Part shown: positions 7,701 through 13,359 of the stretch, piece by piece
Layout: the number at the start of each line of letters is the position of its first letter
Numbering within the stretch: the stretch's first letter is position 1
NCBI GenBank assembly: GCA_029777935.1
Contig: JAKORH010000138.1
Coordinates: forward strand, 1 to 15,972
Source: Pseudomonadota bacterium
GTDB taxonomy: Bacteria > Pseudomonadota > Gammaproteobacteria > Burkholderiales > Burkholderiaceae
Length of the DNA: 15,972 bases
Direction: 5' to 3'
Translations under genes and position numbers: made by a program
Notes under the pieces: model-generated
The model's input: only the letters and a program-made list of their open reading frames with translations
The model's database searches: none
Told to the model about the DNA's origin: nothing

Positions 7701-8268
7701 CATCGGCGCACCGCTTGCGCTCACCGCCGCGGTCGCCCGCTACGCGGCGAAACTCGCGGCGATCAAGGACGAGTACGAGGTCGCGCGCCTGTACACCGAA
7801 GGCCGCTGGCAAGACGAACTCGCGGCACAGTTCGAGCATTGGGACCGGCTGACCTTCCACATGGCGCCGCCGCTGTTGGCGCGGCGCGGGCCCGACGGAC
7901 GGCCGCGCAAGATCGCGTTCGGACCGTGGCTGCTGCCGGCACTGCGCGTGCTGGCGAAATGCCGGCGCCTGCGCGGCACGTGGCTCGACGCCTTCGGCCG
8001 CACCGAGGAGCGCCGGATCGAGCGCCGGCTGCGCGACGACTACGAAGCGATGATCGATGTGCTGCTGCCCGCGCTGGCTCCCGACAATCAAGCGCTCGCG
8101 GTGCAGATCGCATCGGTCCCCGAGCGGATCCGCGGCTACGGGCACGTGAAGCTTGCCAGCATCACGCTCGCGCGCGCGCGCTGGAAAGACCTGCTCGACC
8201 GCTTCCACGGCCGCGCGCCGGCCGAACAGCCAATTGTGATGCAGGCGAAGCGTGAGTCCGTGAGCTGA
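4714..8268 (+). CDS. Fused indolepyruvate ferredoxin oxidoreductase (IorA/IorB-type single chain)
   Basis: 1184 residues. Catalyses thiamine-diphosphate-dependent, CoA-dependent oxidative decarboxylation of aryl-pyruvates such as indolepyruvate, products of aromatic amino-acid transamination, passing electrons to ferredoxin. Domain order: pyrimidine-binding/alpha domain (about 20-400, with GYRGSPLG and LPAINEDLAATA); a TPP-binding domain with GDG at 506-508 and NDAVAMTGGQ from 535; a 4Fe-4S segment with C645, C648, C651, C657 and C678, C684, C689; a gamma domain starting DLLVSGVGGTG (733-743) and running to about 920; and a C-terminal extension (about 960-1170) typical of the bacterial fused form. 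The archaeal enzyme splits these between two subunits. ATG 4714 is chosen because AGGAG (4702-4706) lies 7 nt upstream; sequence before it is part of the inverted repeat. It is flanked by two different inverted repeats and looks like a single-gene unit. The exact keto-acid substrate is inferred. Confidence 0.93.
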   Translation: MTSDLAAPPVRLDYRLTDNLTATRGQVFLTGTQVLVRLLLMQRALDSARGLNTAGFVSGYRGSPLGMVDQQLWKAANQLEEARVEFLPAINEDLAATACLGTQRVALDPKRTADGVFSMWYGKGPGVDRSGDALKHGNAYGSSPLGGVLVVAGDDHGCVSSSMPHQSDAALQAWSMPILHPANVAEYLEFGLYGWALSRFSGNWVGFKAISEVVESAMTVDLDRVPIDFDEPVDYAPKVDLHVRAVDLPSLAIEERLAHKLDAVRAFARVNSVDRHVVSSPRATLGIVTVGKAHYDFMEVLRRLDLDPDALALAGVRVYKVGLVYPLEPTRILDFVQGLEEILVIEEKAPIVEAQIKELLYPLPGSQRPRVSGKRDARTPLDQAPLLPATGELRPSRVMPVVAEWLARLNPALDRRHLVVDFTMPRLQSNEADEVRRLPYFCSGCPHNTSTRLPDGSRALAGIGCHFMASWMNRQTSGLIQMGAEGVDWAAHSRFTHEKHVFQNLGDGTYYHSGYLAIRQAIAAGATMTYKVLYNDAVAMTGGQPVDGRIGVPEIARQVEAEGAQRVAVVADDIGKYRGREREFPRGTTFHDRSELDVVQRQLRDTPGVTVLIFDQTCAAEKRRRRKKKEFPDPPRRVFINEQVCEGCGDCSEQSNCLSVIPVETDWGRKRRIEQTSCNKDYSCVNGFCPSFVSVHGAVLRRHAGSEYSAADVAREIERIGPPPAWQWTGPFDLLVSGVGGTGVVTVGALVTMAAHLEGKQASVLDFMGFAQKGGAVLSFVRLAPTPDLLNQVRIDTQQADLVLACDLVVGASSDALGTVKHGRTVIHANTHEIATAAFVRDPDANLHTDALLAKMRFAAGDDRVEAVDAQAIAEKLLGDTMPANVIMLGYAFQRGLVPVSEAALLRAIELNGVAVEMNRTAFALGRITAANPPALRGFAGQNDLPLRAPRHVPDWEDLDGLIARRTEFLAEYQDAAYAQRYRALVERVRTVERERIGAPLALTAAVARYAAKLAAIKDEYEVARLYTEGRWQDELAAQFEHWDRLTFHMAPPLLARRGPDGRPRKIAFGPWLLPALRVLAKCRRLRGTWLDAFGRTEERRIERRLRDDYEAMIDVLLPALAPDNQALAVQIASVPERIRGYGHVKLASITLARARWKDLLDRFHGRAPAEQPIVMQAKRESVS

Positions 8269-8280
8269 CGCCGAGCGCGT

Positions 8281-8352
8281 GTCATGCCCGCGGAAGCGGG
8301 CATCCAGCAAGGCGGCGCAAAGGCACTGGATTCCCGCTTCCGCGGGAATGAC
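8281..8352. repeat. Imperfect 26-bp inverted repeat made of two covarying hairpins
   Basis: Arms at 8281-8306 and 8327-8352 are reverse complements except at two positions. Each arm is itself a hairpin: ATGCCCGC-GGAA-GCGGGCAT on the left and ATTCCCGC-TTCC-GCGGGAAT on the right. The two differences form one base pair inside each small hairpin (G-C against T-A), so each hairpin stays perfect while the long stem does not. It lies in the 94-bp gap between the convergent oxidoreductase and ridA-like genes and could act as a transcription end for both, though no T tract is present. The motif type (GTCAT-CCCGC-AAGCGGG) resembles dispersed intergenic repeats of proteobacteria. Confidence 0.88.
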
Positions 8353-8362
8353 ACCAATCCTG

Positions 8363-8713
8363 CTACGCCAGCGCCGCGACCACGACGATCTCGACCTTCC
8401 ACCCCGGCCGCGCCAGCGTGGCCTCGACGGTGGCGCGCGCCGGCGCGTTGCCGGGCGCGACCCAGGCGTCCCACACCTTGTTCATCGCCGCGAAGTCGGC
8501 CATGTCGGCGAGGAAGATCTGCGCCGAAACGAGGCGCGTCTTGTCGGTGCCGGCCTCCACAAGCAGTTCGTCGATCGCGTTCAGGACCTGCAATGTCTGG
8601 CCGCCAGCATCCTGCTGCGCGTCCTCCGCCACCTGCCCGGCGAGGAACACCATGCCGTTGCAGATCACGGCCTCGCTCATGCGCGGGCCGGCGTGCAGTC
8701 GCTTGATCGTCAT
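8363..8713 (-). CDS. RidA/YjgF/UK114-family protein (probable enamine/imine deaminase)
   Basis: 116 residues, slightly shorter than E. coli RidA (128). The family hydrolyses reactive enamine/imine intermediates such as 2-aminoacrylate made by PLP enzymes. The family signature is at the C-terminus: GNAPARATVEATLARPGWKV, with R93 aligned to substrate-binding Arg105 of RidA and E108 to Glu120, so deaminase activity is plausible. The usual Cys after the Arg is Thr here. The strand MVFLAGQV (21-28) matches the early SGQ region. ATG 8713 begins MTIKRLHAGPRMSEAV; longer in-frame extension overlaps the hydrolase gene and is not family-like. It begins 4 nt after the stop of the hydrolase gene, so the two are surely one transcript. 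The shared pathway is unknown; a catabolic role with the hydrolase is possible. Confidence 0.9.
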   Translation of the reverse strand: MTIKRLHAGPRMSEAVICNGMVFLAGQVAEDAQQDAGGQTLQVLNAIDELLVEAGTDKTRLVSAQIFLADMADFAAMNKVWDAWVAPGNAPARATVEATLARPGWKVEIVVVAALA

Positions 8714-8717
8714 TTCG

Positions 8718-9590
8718 TCATCCGTGCAGAAGAAAATCGCGCACGGCGCCGATCTGGTCGTCGTGCATGAACATCGGCGCGTGGCCGACACCTTCGAACT
8801 CGACCCGCTTCGCCTTCGGCCCGCTGTGCGCCATCCGCGCCGCGGTTGCGGGCGACAGCAGATCCGATCGCGCGCCACGGGTCAGCAGTGTTGGACAGCG
8901 GATCTGCTCCCACAGCGCCCAGGTCGCGGCCTCTGCCTGCGCTGCCAGTTCGGGTGTGACGAGCCGGAACGGCTCGGCGATGCGCGGATCGTAGTGCAGC
9001 ACCCAGCCGTCGCCATCGCGGCGAATCACCGTTTCCGTGATCTCGCGCCACTCGTCGCGCGTCTTCAGGGCGAACGGCGCGGCCACGCGTTCGATGTAAT
9101 CGACCGCCGCGTCGAGGTCCGCGAAACGCACCGGCTTGCCCAGGTATTCACCGATGCGCGCCAGCGCCGGCGCATCGAGCGTCGGGCCGACGTCGTTGAC
9201 CACGAACTTCGCGATCGGAGACTCCGGCTGGCCGGCAAGCGTGATGCCGATCAGCCCGCCCATGGACGTGCCGACCCAATACACCGCCTCGACGTTCAGG
9301 CGCGCGATCAGCGTGGCCATGTCGGATGCGTACTGGCCGACGTGGTAATGGCGCGGATCACGCAGCCAGTCGCTGGCGCCACGCCCGACCACGTCGGGAC
9401 ACACCACGCGGCAGCGATCCATCAGCGCGCGCGCGAGGCGGTCGAAATCGCGTCCGACGCGAGTCAGGCCATGCACGCACACGAGCACGTTCGGGTTCGC
9501 CGGATCGCCCCATTCCGTATATGCCATGCGATGAAAGCCTGCCGGCGACAGGCACTTGACCTTAGAGAAGCGCGGTGAATCGAACGGCAT
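8718..9590 (-). CDS. Alpha/beta hydrolase (alpha/beta-fold esterase/hydrolase)
   Basis: 290 residues, cytosolic (no signal peptide). The complete catalytic set of the fold is visible: oxyanion-hole segment VCVHGLTR (37-44), nucleophile elbow GTSMGG with Ser109, acid Asp243 in RGARSDLL, and His270 in GVGHAPM. The PDVVGRGASDWL block (65-76) is typical of small-molecule hydrolases related to C-C bond hydrolases and esterases; sequence alone does not fix the substrate. ATG 9590 is chosen because AGGAG lies 7 nt upstream; an in-frame GTG at 9611 lies before that ribosome-binding site. It is divergent from the 3-hydroxybutyrate dehydrogenase gene across a 76-bp gap and leads the ridA-like gene by 4 bp, forming a two-gene operon. 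Confidence 0.9.
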   Translation of the reverse strand: MPFDSPRFSKVKCLSPAGFHRMAYTEWGDPANPNVLVCVHGLTRVGRDFDRLARALMDRCRVVCPDVVGRGASDWLRDPRHYHVGQYASDMATLIARLNVEAVYWVGTSMGGLIGITLAGQPESPIAKFVVNDVGPTLDAPALARIGEYLGKPVRFADLDAAVDYIERVAAPFALKTRDEWREITETVIRRDGDGWVLHYDPRIAEPFRLVTPELAAQAEAATWALWEQIRCPTLLTRGARSDLLSPATAARMAHSGPKAKRVEFEGVGHAPMFMHDDQIGAVRDFLLHG

Positions 9591-9666
9591 CGGCCCACTC
9601 CTGCGGATCACGCATTCTAGATTCGTCGCGCTGGCATACTGGTTCCCTTACACACAGGAGGCCAGG

Positions 9667-10446
9667 ATGCTCAAAGGCAGGACCGCGCTGATCACGGGAT
9701 CGACCAGCGGCATCGGGCTGGCGATCGCTCGCGCGCTCGCCGGCGACGGCGCCAACATCGTACTGAACGGGTTCGGCGACGCAGCGACGATCGCCGGCAT
9801 CGAAAGGGAACTGCAGGGGCGCGGCGTAAGGACGCTGTACCACGGCGCGGACATGAGCAAGCCGGCCGAGATCGCCGACATGATCGGGAAAGCCGAAGCC
9901 GCCTTTGGCCGCGTCGACGTGCTGGTCAACAACGCCGGCATCCAGCATGTGGCGAGCGTCGAGGATTTCCCGCCCGAGCGCTGGGACGCGATCATCGCGA
10001 TCAACCTGTCGTCGGCGTTCCACACGATTCGCCTGGCGCTGCCGAAGATGAAGCAGTCCAACTGGGGGCGCATCATCAACATCGCCTCGGTGCACGGGCT
10101 GGTGGCCTCGGCGCAGAAGTGCGCGTACGTCGCTGCCAAGCACGGCATCGTCGGCCTGACCAAGACGGTCGCGCTCGAAACCGCGACCTCGGGGGTGACC
10201 TGCAACGCGATCTGCCCGGGTTGGGTGCTGACGCCGCTGGTGCAGAAGCAGATTGACGACCGCGCCGCGCGCGAAAAGATCGGCACCGTGCAGGCAAAGA
10301 CGGAGTTGCTGGCGGAGAAGCAGCCATCGAAGGAGTTCGTGACCACCGAGCAGCTCGGCGCGCTCGCCGTGTTCCTCTGTTCCGATGCCGCCGCGCAGAT
10401 CCGCGGCGCGGCGTGGAACGTCGACGGCGGTTGGTACGCGCAGTAA
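9667..10446 (+). CDS. bdhA: D-3-hydroxybutyrate dehydrogenase (short-chain dehydrogenase)
   Basis: Oxidises (R)-3-hydroxybutyrate to acetoacetate with NAD+, a step in use of polyhydroxybutyrate or ketone bodies. It has 259 residues, normal for the family. Cofactor motif TGSTSGIG (10-17), NNAG at 88-91, and the catalytic Asn113, Ser141, Tyr154 and Lys158 (YVAAK) are all present. The bacterial 3-hydroxybutyrate dehydrogenase pattern is clear: HVASVEDFPPERWD, ASVHGLVASAQKCAY, and the substrate-lid segment with CPGWVLTPLVQKQI. It ends with the family-typical NVDGGWYAQ. The ATG at 9667 has AGGAGG (9656-9661) 5 nt upstream. A 22-bp perfect palindrome follows 31 bp after the stop. No PHB gene is seen nearby, so the link with storage polymer is from the family, not from context. 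Another SDR substrate is possible but less likely. Confidence 0.92.
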   Translation: MLKGRTALITGSTSGIGLAIARALAGDGANIVLNGFGDAATIAGIERELQGRGVRTLYHGADMSKPAEIADMIGKAEAAFGRVDVLVNNAGIQHVASVEDFPPERWDAIIAINLSSAFHTIRLALPKMKQSNWGRIINIASVHGLVASAQKCAYVAAKHGIVGLTKTVALETATSGVTCNAICPGWVLTPLVQKQIDDRAAREKIGTVQAKTELLAEKQPSKEFVTTEQLGALAVFLCSDAAAQIRGAAWNVDGGWYAQ

Positions 10447-10477
10447 CGCGGCCCGCCCGCCCCGAATGGTTTGGTAG

Positions 10478-10499
10478 CGAGCGGCTGCGCAGCCGCTCG
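10478..10499. repeat. 22-bp perfect palindrome downstream of bdhA
   Basis: CGAGCGGCTGC (10478-10488) is followed directly by its reverse complement, so RNA from either strand would fold into a tight GC-rich hairpin. It lies 31 bp after the bdhA stop with no T tract. It could mark the end of the bdhA transcript or be a small dispersed repeat. Confidence 0.7.
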
Positions 10500-10520
10500 G
10501 CATGGCGGATCCGCGCCGCG

Positions 10521-10694
10521 CTAGCGTGCCGGCGCCGGCCACGGCGGGCGAATCGGATCCGAGTATGCAGCGAGTCCCCGCGGCGCCGATGCGGCCGGAG
10601 CGCTCTGGAAATAGTCCCGTGAGACCGCGAGCAGCGCATCGATCACTGCCTTGCTCGATGCGCCGTCTGTTTCCGGCTCGATGCGAAGTTTCAT
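10521..10694 (-). CDS. Possible small hypothetical protein (57 aa)
   Basis: An ORF of 57 codons starts MKLRIEPETDGASSKAVI and ends in a Pro-rich tail (IRPPWPAPAR). The first 30 residues look protein-like: mixed charge and a possible amphipathic helix (AVIDALLAVSRDYF). The rest is Ala/Pro-rich and could be chance in GC-rich DNA. AAGG touches the ATG, too close to be a good ribosome-binding site. It follows the response-regulator gene on the same strand at a distance of 74 bp, with a stem-loop between. I recognise no family. It could be a real small gene, a remnant of a longer one, or noise. The rest of 10447-10768 holds only two stem-loops. Confidence 0.35.
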   Translation of the reverse strand: MKLRIEPETDGASSKAVIDALLAVSRDYFQSAPAASAPRGLAAYSDPIRPPWPAPAR

Positions 10695-10735
10695 CCTTCA
10701 GCCCGCACTTCCCGGCCGTCCTTCCCGTCCCGATC

Positions 10736-10755
10736 GGCGCAATGTATGTTGCGCC
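10736..10755. terminator. Stem-loop after the response-regulator gene (possible terminator)
   Basis: GGCGCAA (10736-10742) and TTGCGCC (10749-10755) form a 7-bp stem with a 6-nt loop, 13 nt beyond the response-regulator stop on the minus strand. A second small stem, CTCGCA/TGCGAG (10763-10778), encloses that stop codon. Neither is followed by a T tract, so function as an intrinsic terminator is uncertain. Confidence 0.35.
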
Positions 10756-10768
10756 CGCCGCACTCGCA

Positions 10769-11416
10769 TCAGTGCGAGCGCGTAGGGTCGTCGTCCTGCG
10801 GCGCCGAGGCCGGCGCGCCGCCGCACGCCTGCGCGACGTCGATCAGTTCAAACAGCGTGTTCACGTTCAGCTTGTGCATCACGCGACTGCGGTGCGTTTC
10901 GACGGTGCGATGGCTGATGGCGAGCTTGCGCGCGATCTCCTTGTTCGCGAGTCCCTTCGCCGCGAGCGCGAGCACGTCGCGTTCGCGCGCGGTCAGAGTC
11001 GCGAACCGCCCGCGCAGCGCGCAGCGGCGTGCGCGCTGTGTACGACGCTGCTCGTCGAGCGCGAATGCCGCGCGCACGCGTGCCACCAGCACCTCGCCGG
11101 CCGGCGGCTTCTGCAGATAGTCGATCGCGCCGCCGCGCATCGCCTGCACGGTCGACGGCACGTCGCCATAGCCGGTCAGGAAGATGATGGGCAGATCGAT
11201 GCCTGCGCGCGCCAGCGCCGCCTGCAGCTCGAGTCCGGACATGCCCGGCAGCCGCTGGTCGAGCAGCACGCAGCCGGCATCGTTCGGCGTGACGGCGGTG
11301 ATGAACTCCTCTGCGCTGGCGAATGTCCTTACCGCGACGCCATGCGCGGCCAGCAGCTCGCCCAGCCCGGCCCGCACCGCAGCGTCGTCGTCGACGAGAA
11401 AGACGGTCTGCGTCAC
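10769..11416 (-). CDS. FixJ/NarL-type response regulator with LuxR-type DNA-binding domain
   Basis: 215 residues. The receiver domain (about 3-118) has the acidic pocket DDD at 9-11, the phosphate-accepting Asp53 in VLLDQRLPG, Thr81 in FLTGYGD and Lys103 in LQKPP. The C-terminal helix-turn-helix (about 141-187) reads LTARERDVLALAAKGLANKE, then the recognition helix HRTVETHRSRV, as in FixJ-type activators. It should bind DNA after phosphorylation by the adjacent kinase. The GTG start at 11416 overlaps the kinase stop by four bases (GTGA), so the two are translationally coupled. An upstream in-frame extension would lie inside the kinase gene. The target genes are unknown; the universal stress protein gene next to the pair is one candidate. 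Confidence 0.93.
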   Translation of the reverse strand: MTQTVFLVDDDAAVRAGLGELLAAHGVAVRTFASAEEFITAVTPNDAGCVLLDQRLPGMSGLELQAALARAGIDLPIIFLTGYGDVPSTVQAMRGGAIDYLQKPPAGEVLVARVRAAFALDEQRRTQRARRCALRGRFATLTARERDVLALAAKGLANKEIARKLAISHRTVETHRSRVMHKLNVNTLFELIDVAQACGGAPASAPQDDDPTRSH

Positions 11417-12561
11417 CGCGCCAGCGGCAAAGTGAAGTGAATCCTGCCGCCCGCGCTGCCTTCGGCAGCCTCCGGCCACAACTGGCCCCCCTGCGCCTCG
11501 ACGATCGAGCGGCTGATCGGCAGGCCCAGGCCCAGGCCGTTCGGTCTGGTCGTGTAGAAGGGTTCGAACAGGTGCTGCATCGTCGTGGCGTCGAAACCCG
11601 GACCGGTGTCGTGCACGCTGACGTGCGCGGAGTCGTCGGCCGCGCGCGCGATGACGCTGACCCGGCCCTTCCGCGCGCCGCTCGCAACGATCGCCTCGAC
11701 GCCGTTGCGGACCAGGTTTACCGTCACCTGTTCGACGTGGAACCGCCCGGCACGCACGGGCGCCAGTCCCGGCTCGATCTGCAGTGAAAGCTCGACGCCG
11801 GCGGCGTGCGCCTCCGATTCGAGCAGTCGCAGCGCCGCGCCCAGCGCGACCGCGAGGTCGAGCGACCCCTTCGCGACCGAGTCCCTGGCGAGGAACCCGC
11901 GCATCTCGCGCACGATCTCGGCCGCGCGGTGCGCCTGCTCCAGGGTGCGGCGCAGATTCTCGGTCAGTTTCCCGAGCGGCGCGTTACCCGCCTGCAGCAT
12001 TGCCAGGCTGGCCTCACAGAACCCCACCAGCGCCGCCAGCGGCTGGTTCAACTCGTGAGCAACCGACGCCGCGAGACTGCCCGCAGTGTGCACGCGATTC
12101 AGGTGAAACAGCTCCTCCTGCCGCTGCTGCGCCAGCCGCTCTGCCTCGCGCTGCTCGGTCACGTCGACGCCGATGCTGATCACATGCTGCAGCCGGCCGG
12201 CGTCGTCGAACAATCCGGACATCGACCACGCGATCGTGCGCTCACGGCCTCCGCGCCGCTGCCACCGGTTCTCGAGGCGCATGGGCGACCGGCTCGTGCG
12301 CACCGAGTCGAACGCGCGCTGTACCGCCTGCGCAGCCTCCGGCCGCAGCCAACGGCTGCCGGCAATCGCCTGCCCGCGCACCTCCTCGCTCGCCAGGCCA
12401 CTGACTTCCTCGCACGCACGGTTGAAGCGCTCGATCCGGCCCGCGGCGTCACGCACGATGATCAGCGCGTCGGCGGTGGCGAGCAGCACCTCGGCCAGAT
12501 CGCGCTCCTGCCGGAGCGCGGCCGCGGCGCGCCGCTGGACAGCGGATGCCACGGAGTTCAC
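11413..12561 (-). CDS. PAS-domain sensor histidine kinase (FixL-like, soluble)
   Basis: 382 residues from GTG 12561. One PAS domain (about 21-136, ADALIIVRDAAGRIERFN to VISIGVDVTEQREA) is followed by a HisKA dimerisation domain with the phospho-accepting His169 in SVAHELNQPLA. An HATPase domain holds the N box NLVRNGVEAI, DTGPGF (318-323) and GLGLGL (342-347). There is no membrane segment, so it is a cytosolic sensor. The PAS lacks the heme-ligand pattern I associate with FixL, so the signal is unknown. The start is uncertain: GTG at 12561 and 12621 each have GAGGG 7 nt upstream, while ATG at 12681, 12708 and 12813 have poor sites. The extra N-terminal residues of longer forms come from a 60-bp tandem repeat and belong to no domain. 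The stop overlaps the regulator's GTG. Confidence 0.88.
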   Translation of the reverse strand: MNSVASAVQRRAAAALRQERDLAEVLLATADALIIVRDAAGRIERFNRACEEVSGLASEEVRGQAIAGSRWLRPEAAQAVQRAFDSVRTSRSPMRLENRWQRRGGRERTIAWSMSGLFDDAGRLQHVISIGVDVTEQREAERLAQQRQEELFHLNRVHTAGSLAASVAHELNQPLAALVGFCEASLAMLQAGNAPLGKLTENLRRTLEQAHRAAEIVREMRGFLARDSVAKGSLDLAVALGAALRLLESEAHAAGVELSLQIEPGLAPVRAGRFHVEQVTVNLVRNGVEAIVASGARKGRVSVIARAADDSAHVSVHDTGPGFDATTMQHLFEPFYTTRPNGLGLGLPISRSIVEAQGGQLWPEAAEGSAGGRIHFTLPLAR

Positions 12562-12681
12562 TGGACGACCCTCGCGCTGCGCGCTCTGGGATTCGCCCTT
12601 GGAGCGGCCCGGCGGGCTCACTGGACGACCCTCGCGCTGCGCGCTCTGGGATTCGCCCTTGGGGCGGCCCGGCGGGCTCAT
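12559..12681 (-). repeat. 60-bp tandem duplication at the histidine-kinase start
   Basis: Two head-to-tail copies with a period of exactly 60 bp (12559-12618 and 12619-12678) differ at one base in the copies shown (A at 12603 against G at 12663). In the kinase frame each encodes 20 residues of the pattern SPPGRxKGESQSAQREGRPV. Each copy ends in GAGGG, 7 nt, then GTG, so each supplies a usable ribosome-binding site and start codon. I recall similar PPGRxKGE-SAQREG peptides at the ends of unrelated betaproteobacterial proteins, which suggests a dispersed DNA repeat rather than a protein domain. Confidence 0.85.
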
Positions 12682-12854
12682 GCGGCGAGTTCGGATCGCT
12701 TCTGCCATTCTCCCTGCCGGCAGCGGACATCCGCGTCCGTCGCCGTGGCCGAGCGTACCGGAAAACCTGCCGCTCCTGAACTTGGCCACTCTTGATCGTG
12801 GCGGCAGGAGCATTAAAGTCTTGCCGACGCGGCCACCACTTTCCGGAGGACCTC

Positions 12855-13295
12855 ATGTACAAGCGCATGCTGCTCGCCTACGACGGATCGGAGTCCGGGC
12901 AGAAGGCCTTGCTCGAGTCGCACGACCTCGCGCAGTGGAGCAAGTCGGAGATCTTCCTGATCGCGGTGATGCCGAGCCCGACCTCGACCTACGTCGGCCT
13001 CGACAGCGGCGCTTACGTCGGCGTCTACGAGGAAGAGGAAAAGCAGAAGTATCAGGAGATCCTGCAGGACGGACTGCGCAGGCTGGCCGAAGCCAGCCAT
13101 ACCGCACACGGCGAAGTGCTGGTTGGCGACACCGTGCGCGAGATCACTTCGTACGCGAAGAAGATCGACGCCGACCTGATCGTCGTCGGCCACAAGCACC
13201 TCGACAGCTGGGCCGCGCGCTGGTGGCGCGGCTCGACGTCGCCTGCGCTCATCGAGCACGCACCGTGCAGCGTGCTGGTGGTCATTACGCGCTGA
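12855..13295 (+). CDS. Universal stress protein, UspA family
   Basis: 146 residues, a single Usp domain. It opens with the family's first strand and loop, KRMLLAYDGSESGQKAL (3-19), and ends with DLIVVGHKHLDSWAARWW, GSTSPALIEHAPCSVLVV. The nucleotide-binding pattern G-2x-G-9x-G(S/T) is only partly kept: GHKH replaces GxxG, though the later GST is present. ATP binding is therefore uncertain. A Usp subgroup with GHKH is familiar to me from proteobacteria. GGAGG (12845-12849) lies 5 nt before the ATG. The gene diverges from the histidine-kinase gene and may be controlled by that pair. TTGATC (12792-12797) upstream resembles half of an FNR/Anr site, but the second half is missing. Confidence 0.93.
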   Translation: MYKRMLLAYDGSESGQKALLESHDLAQWSKSEIFLIAVMPSPTSTYVGLDSGAYVGVYEEEEKQKYQEILQDGLRRLAEASHTAHGEVLVGDTVREITSYAKKIDADLIVVGHKHLDSWAARWWRGSTSPALIEHAPCSVLVVITR

Positions 13296-13303
13296 AGCGG
13301 AGC

Positions 13304-13338
13304 GCGGATTGCAGATCGCGGATCGCGGATCGCGCGAC
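13304..13338. repeat. Heptanucleotide tandem repeat between usp and comEC
   Basis: Four consecutive 7-mers read GCGGATT, GCAGATC, GCGGATC, GCGGATC, then a decayed GCGCGAC. They fill most of the 64-bp gap between the convergent usp and comEC stops. They contain overlapping GATC sites. No terminator with a T tract is seen in this gap. Confidence 0.75.
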
Positions 13339-13359
13339 CCGCACGACGGGCAGCCGCCG

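Noticed and set aside
6793..8310. A 505-codon open frame on the minus strand opposite the oxidoreductase gene
   Set aside because: It mirrors the codon pattern of the real gene, has Arg/His-rich unnatural composition and no recognisable domain.
9600..9660. A sigma-70 promoter for bdhA (CATACT at 9635-9640)
   Set aside because: The -10 matches only four positions and no reasonable -35 lies 16-18 bp upstream, so it is too weak to list.
12792..12820. FNR/Anr site or sigma-54 promoter upstream of usp
   Set aside because: Only a TTGATC half site is present without its partner, and no GG-N10-GC spacing matches a -24/-12 element.
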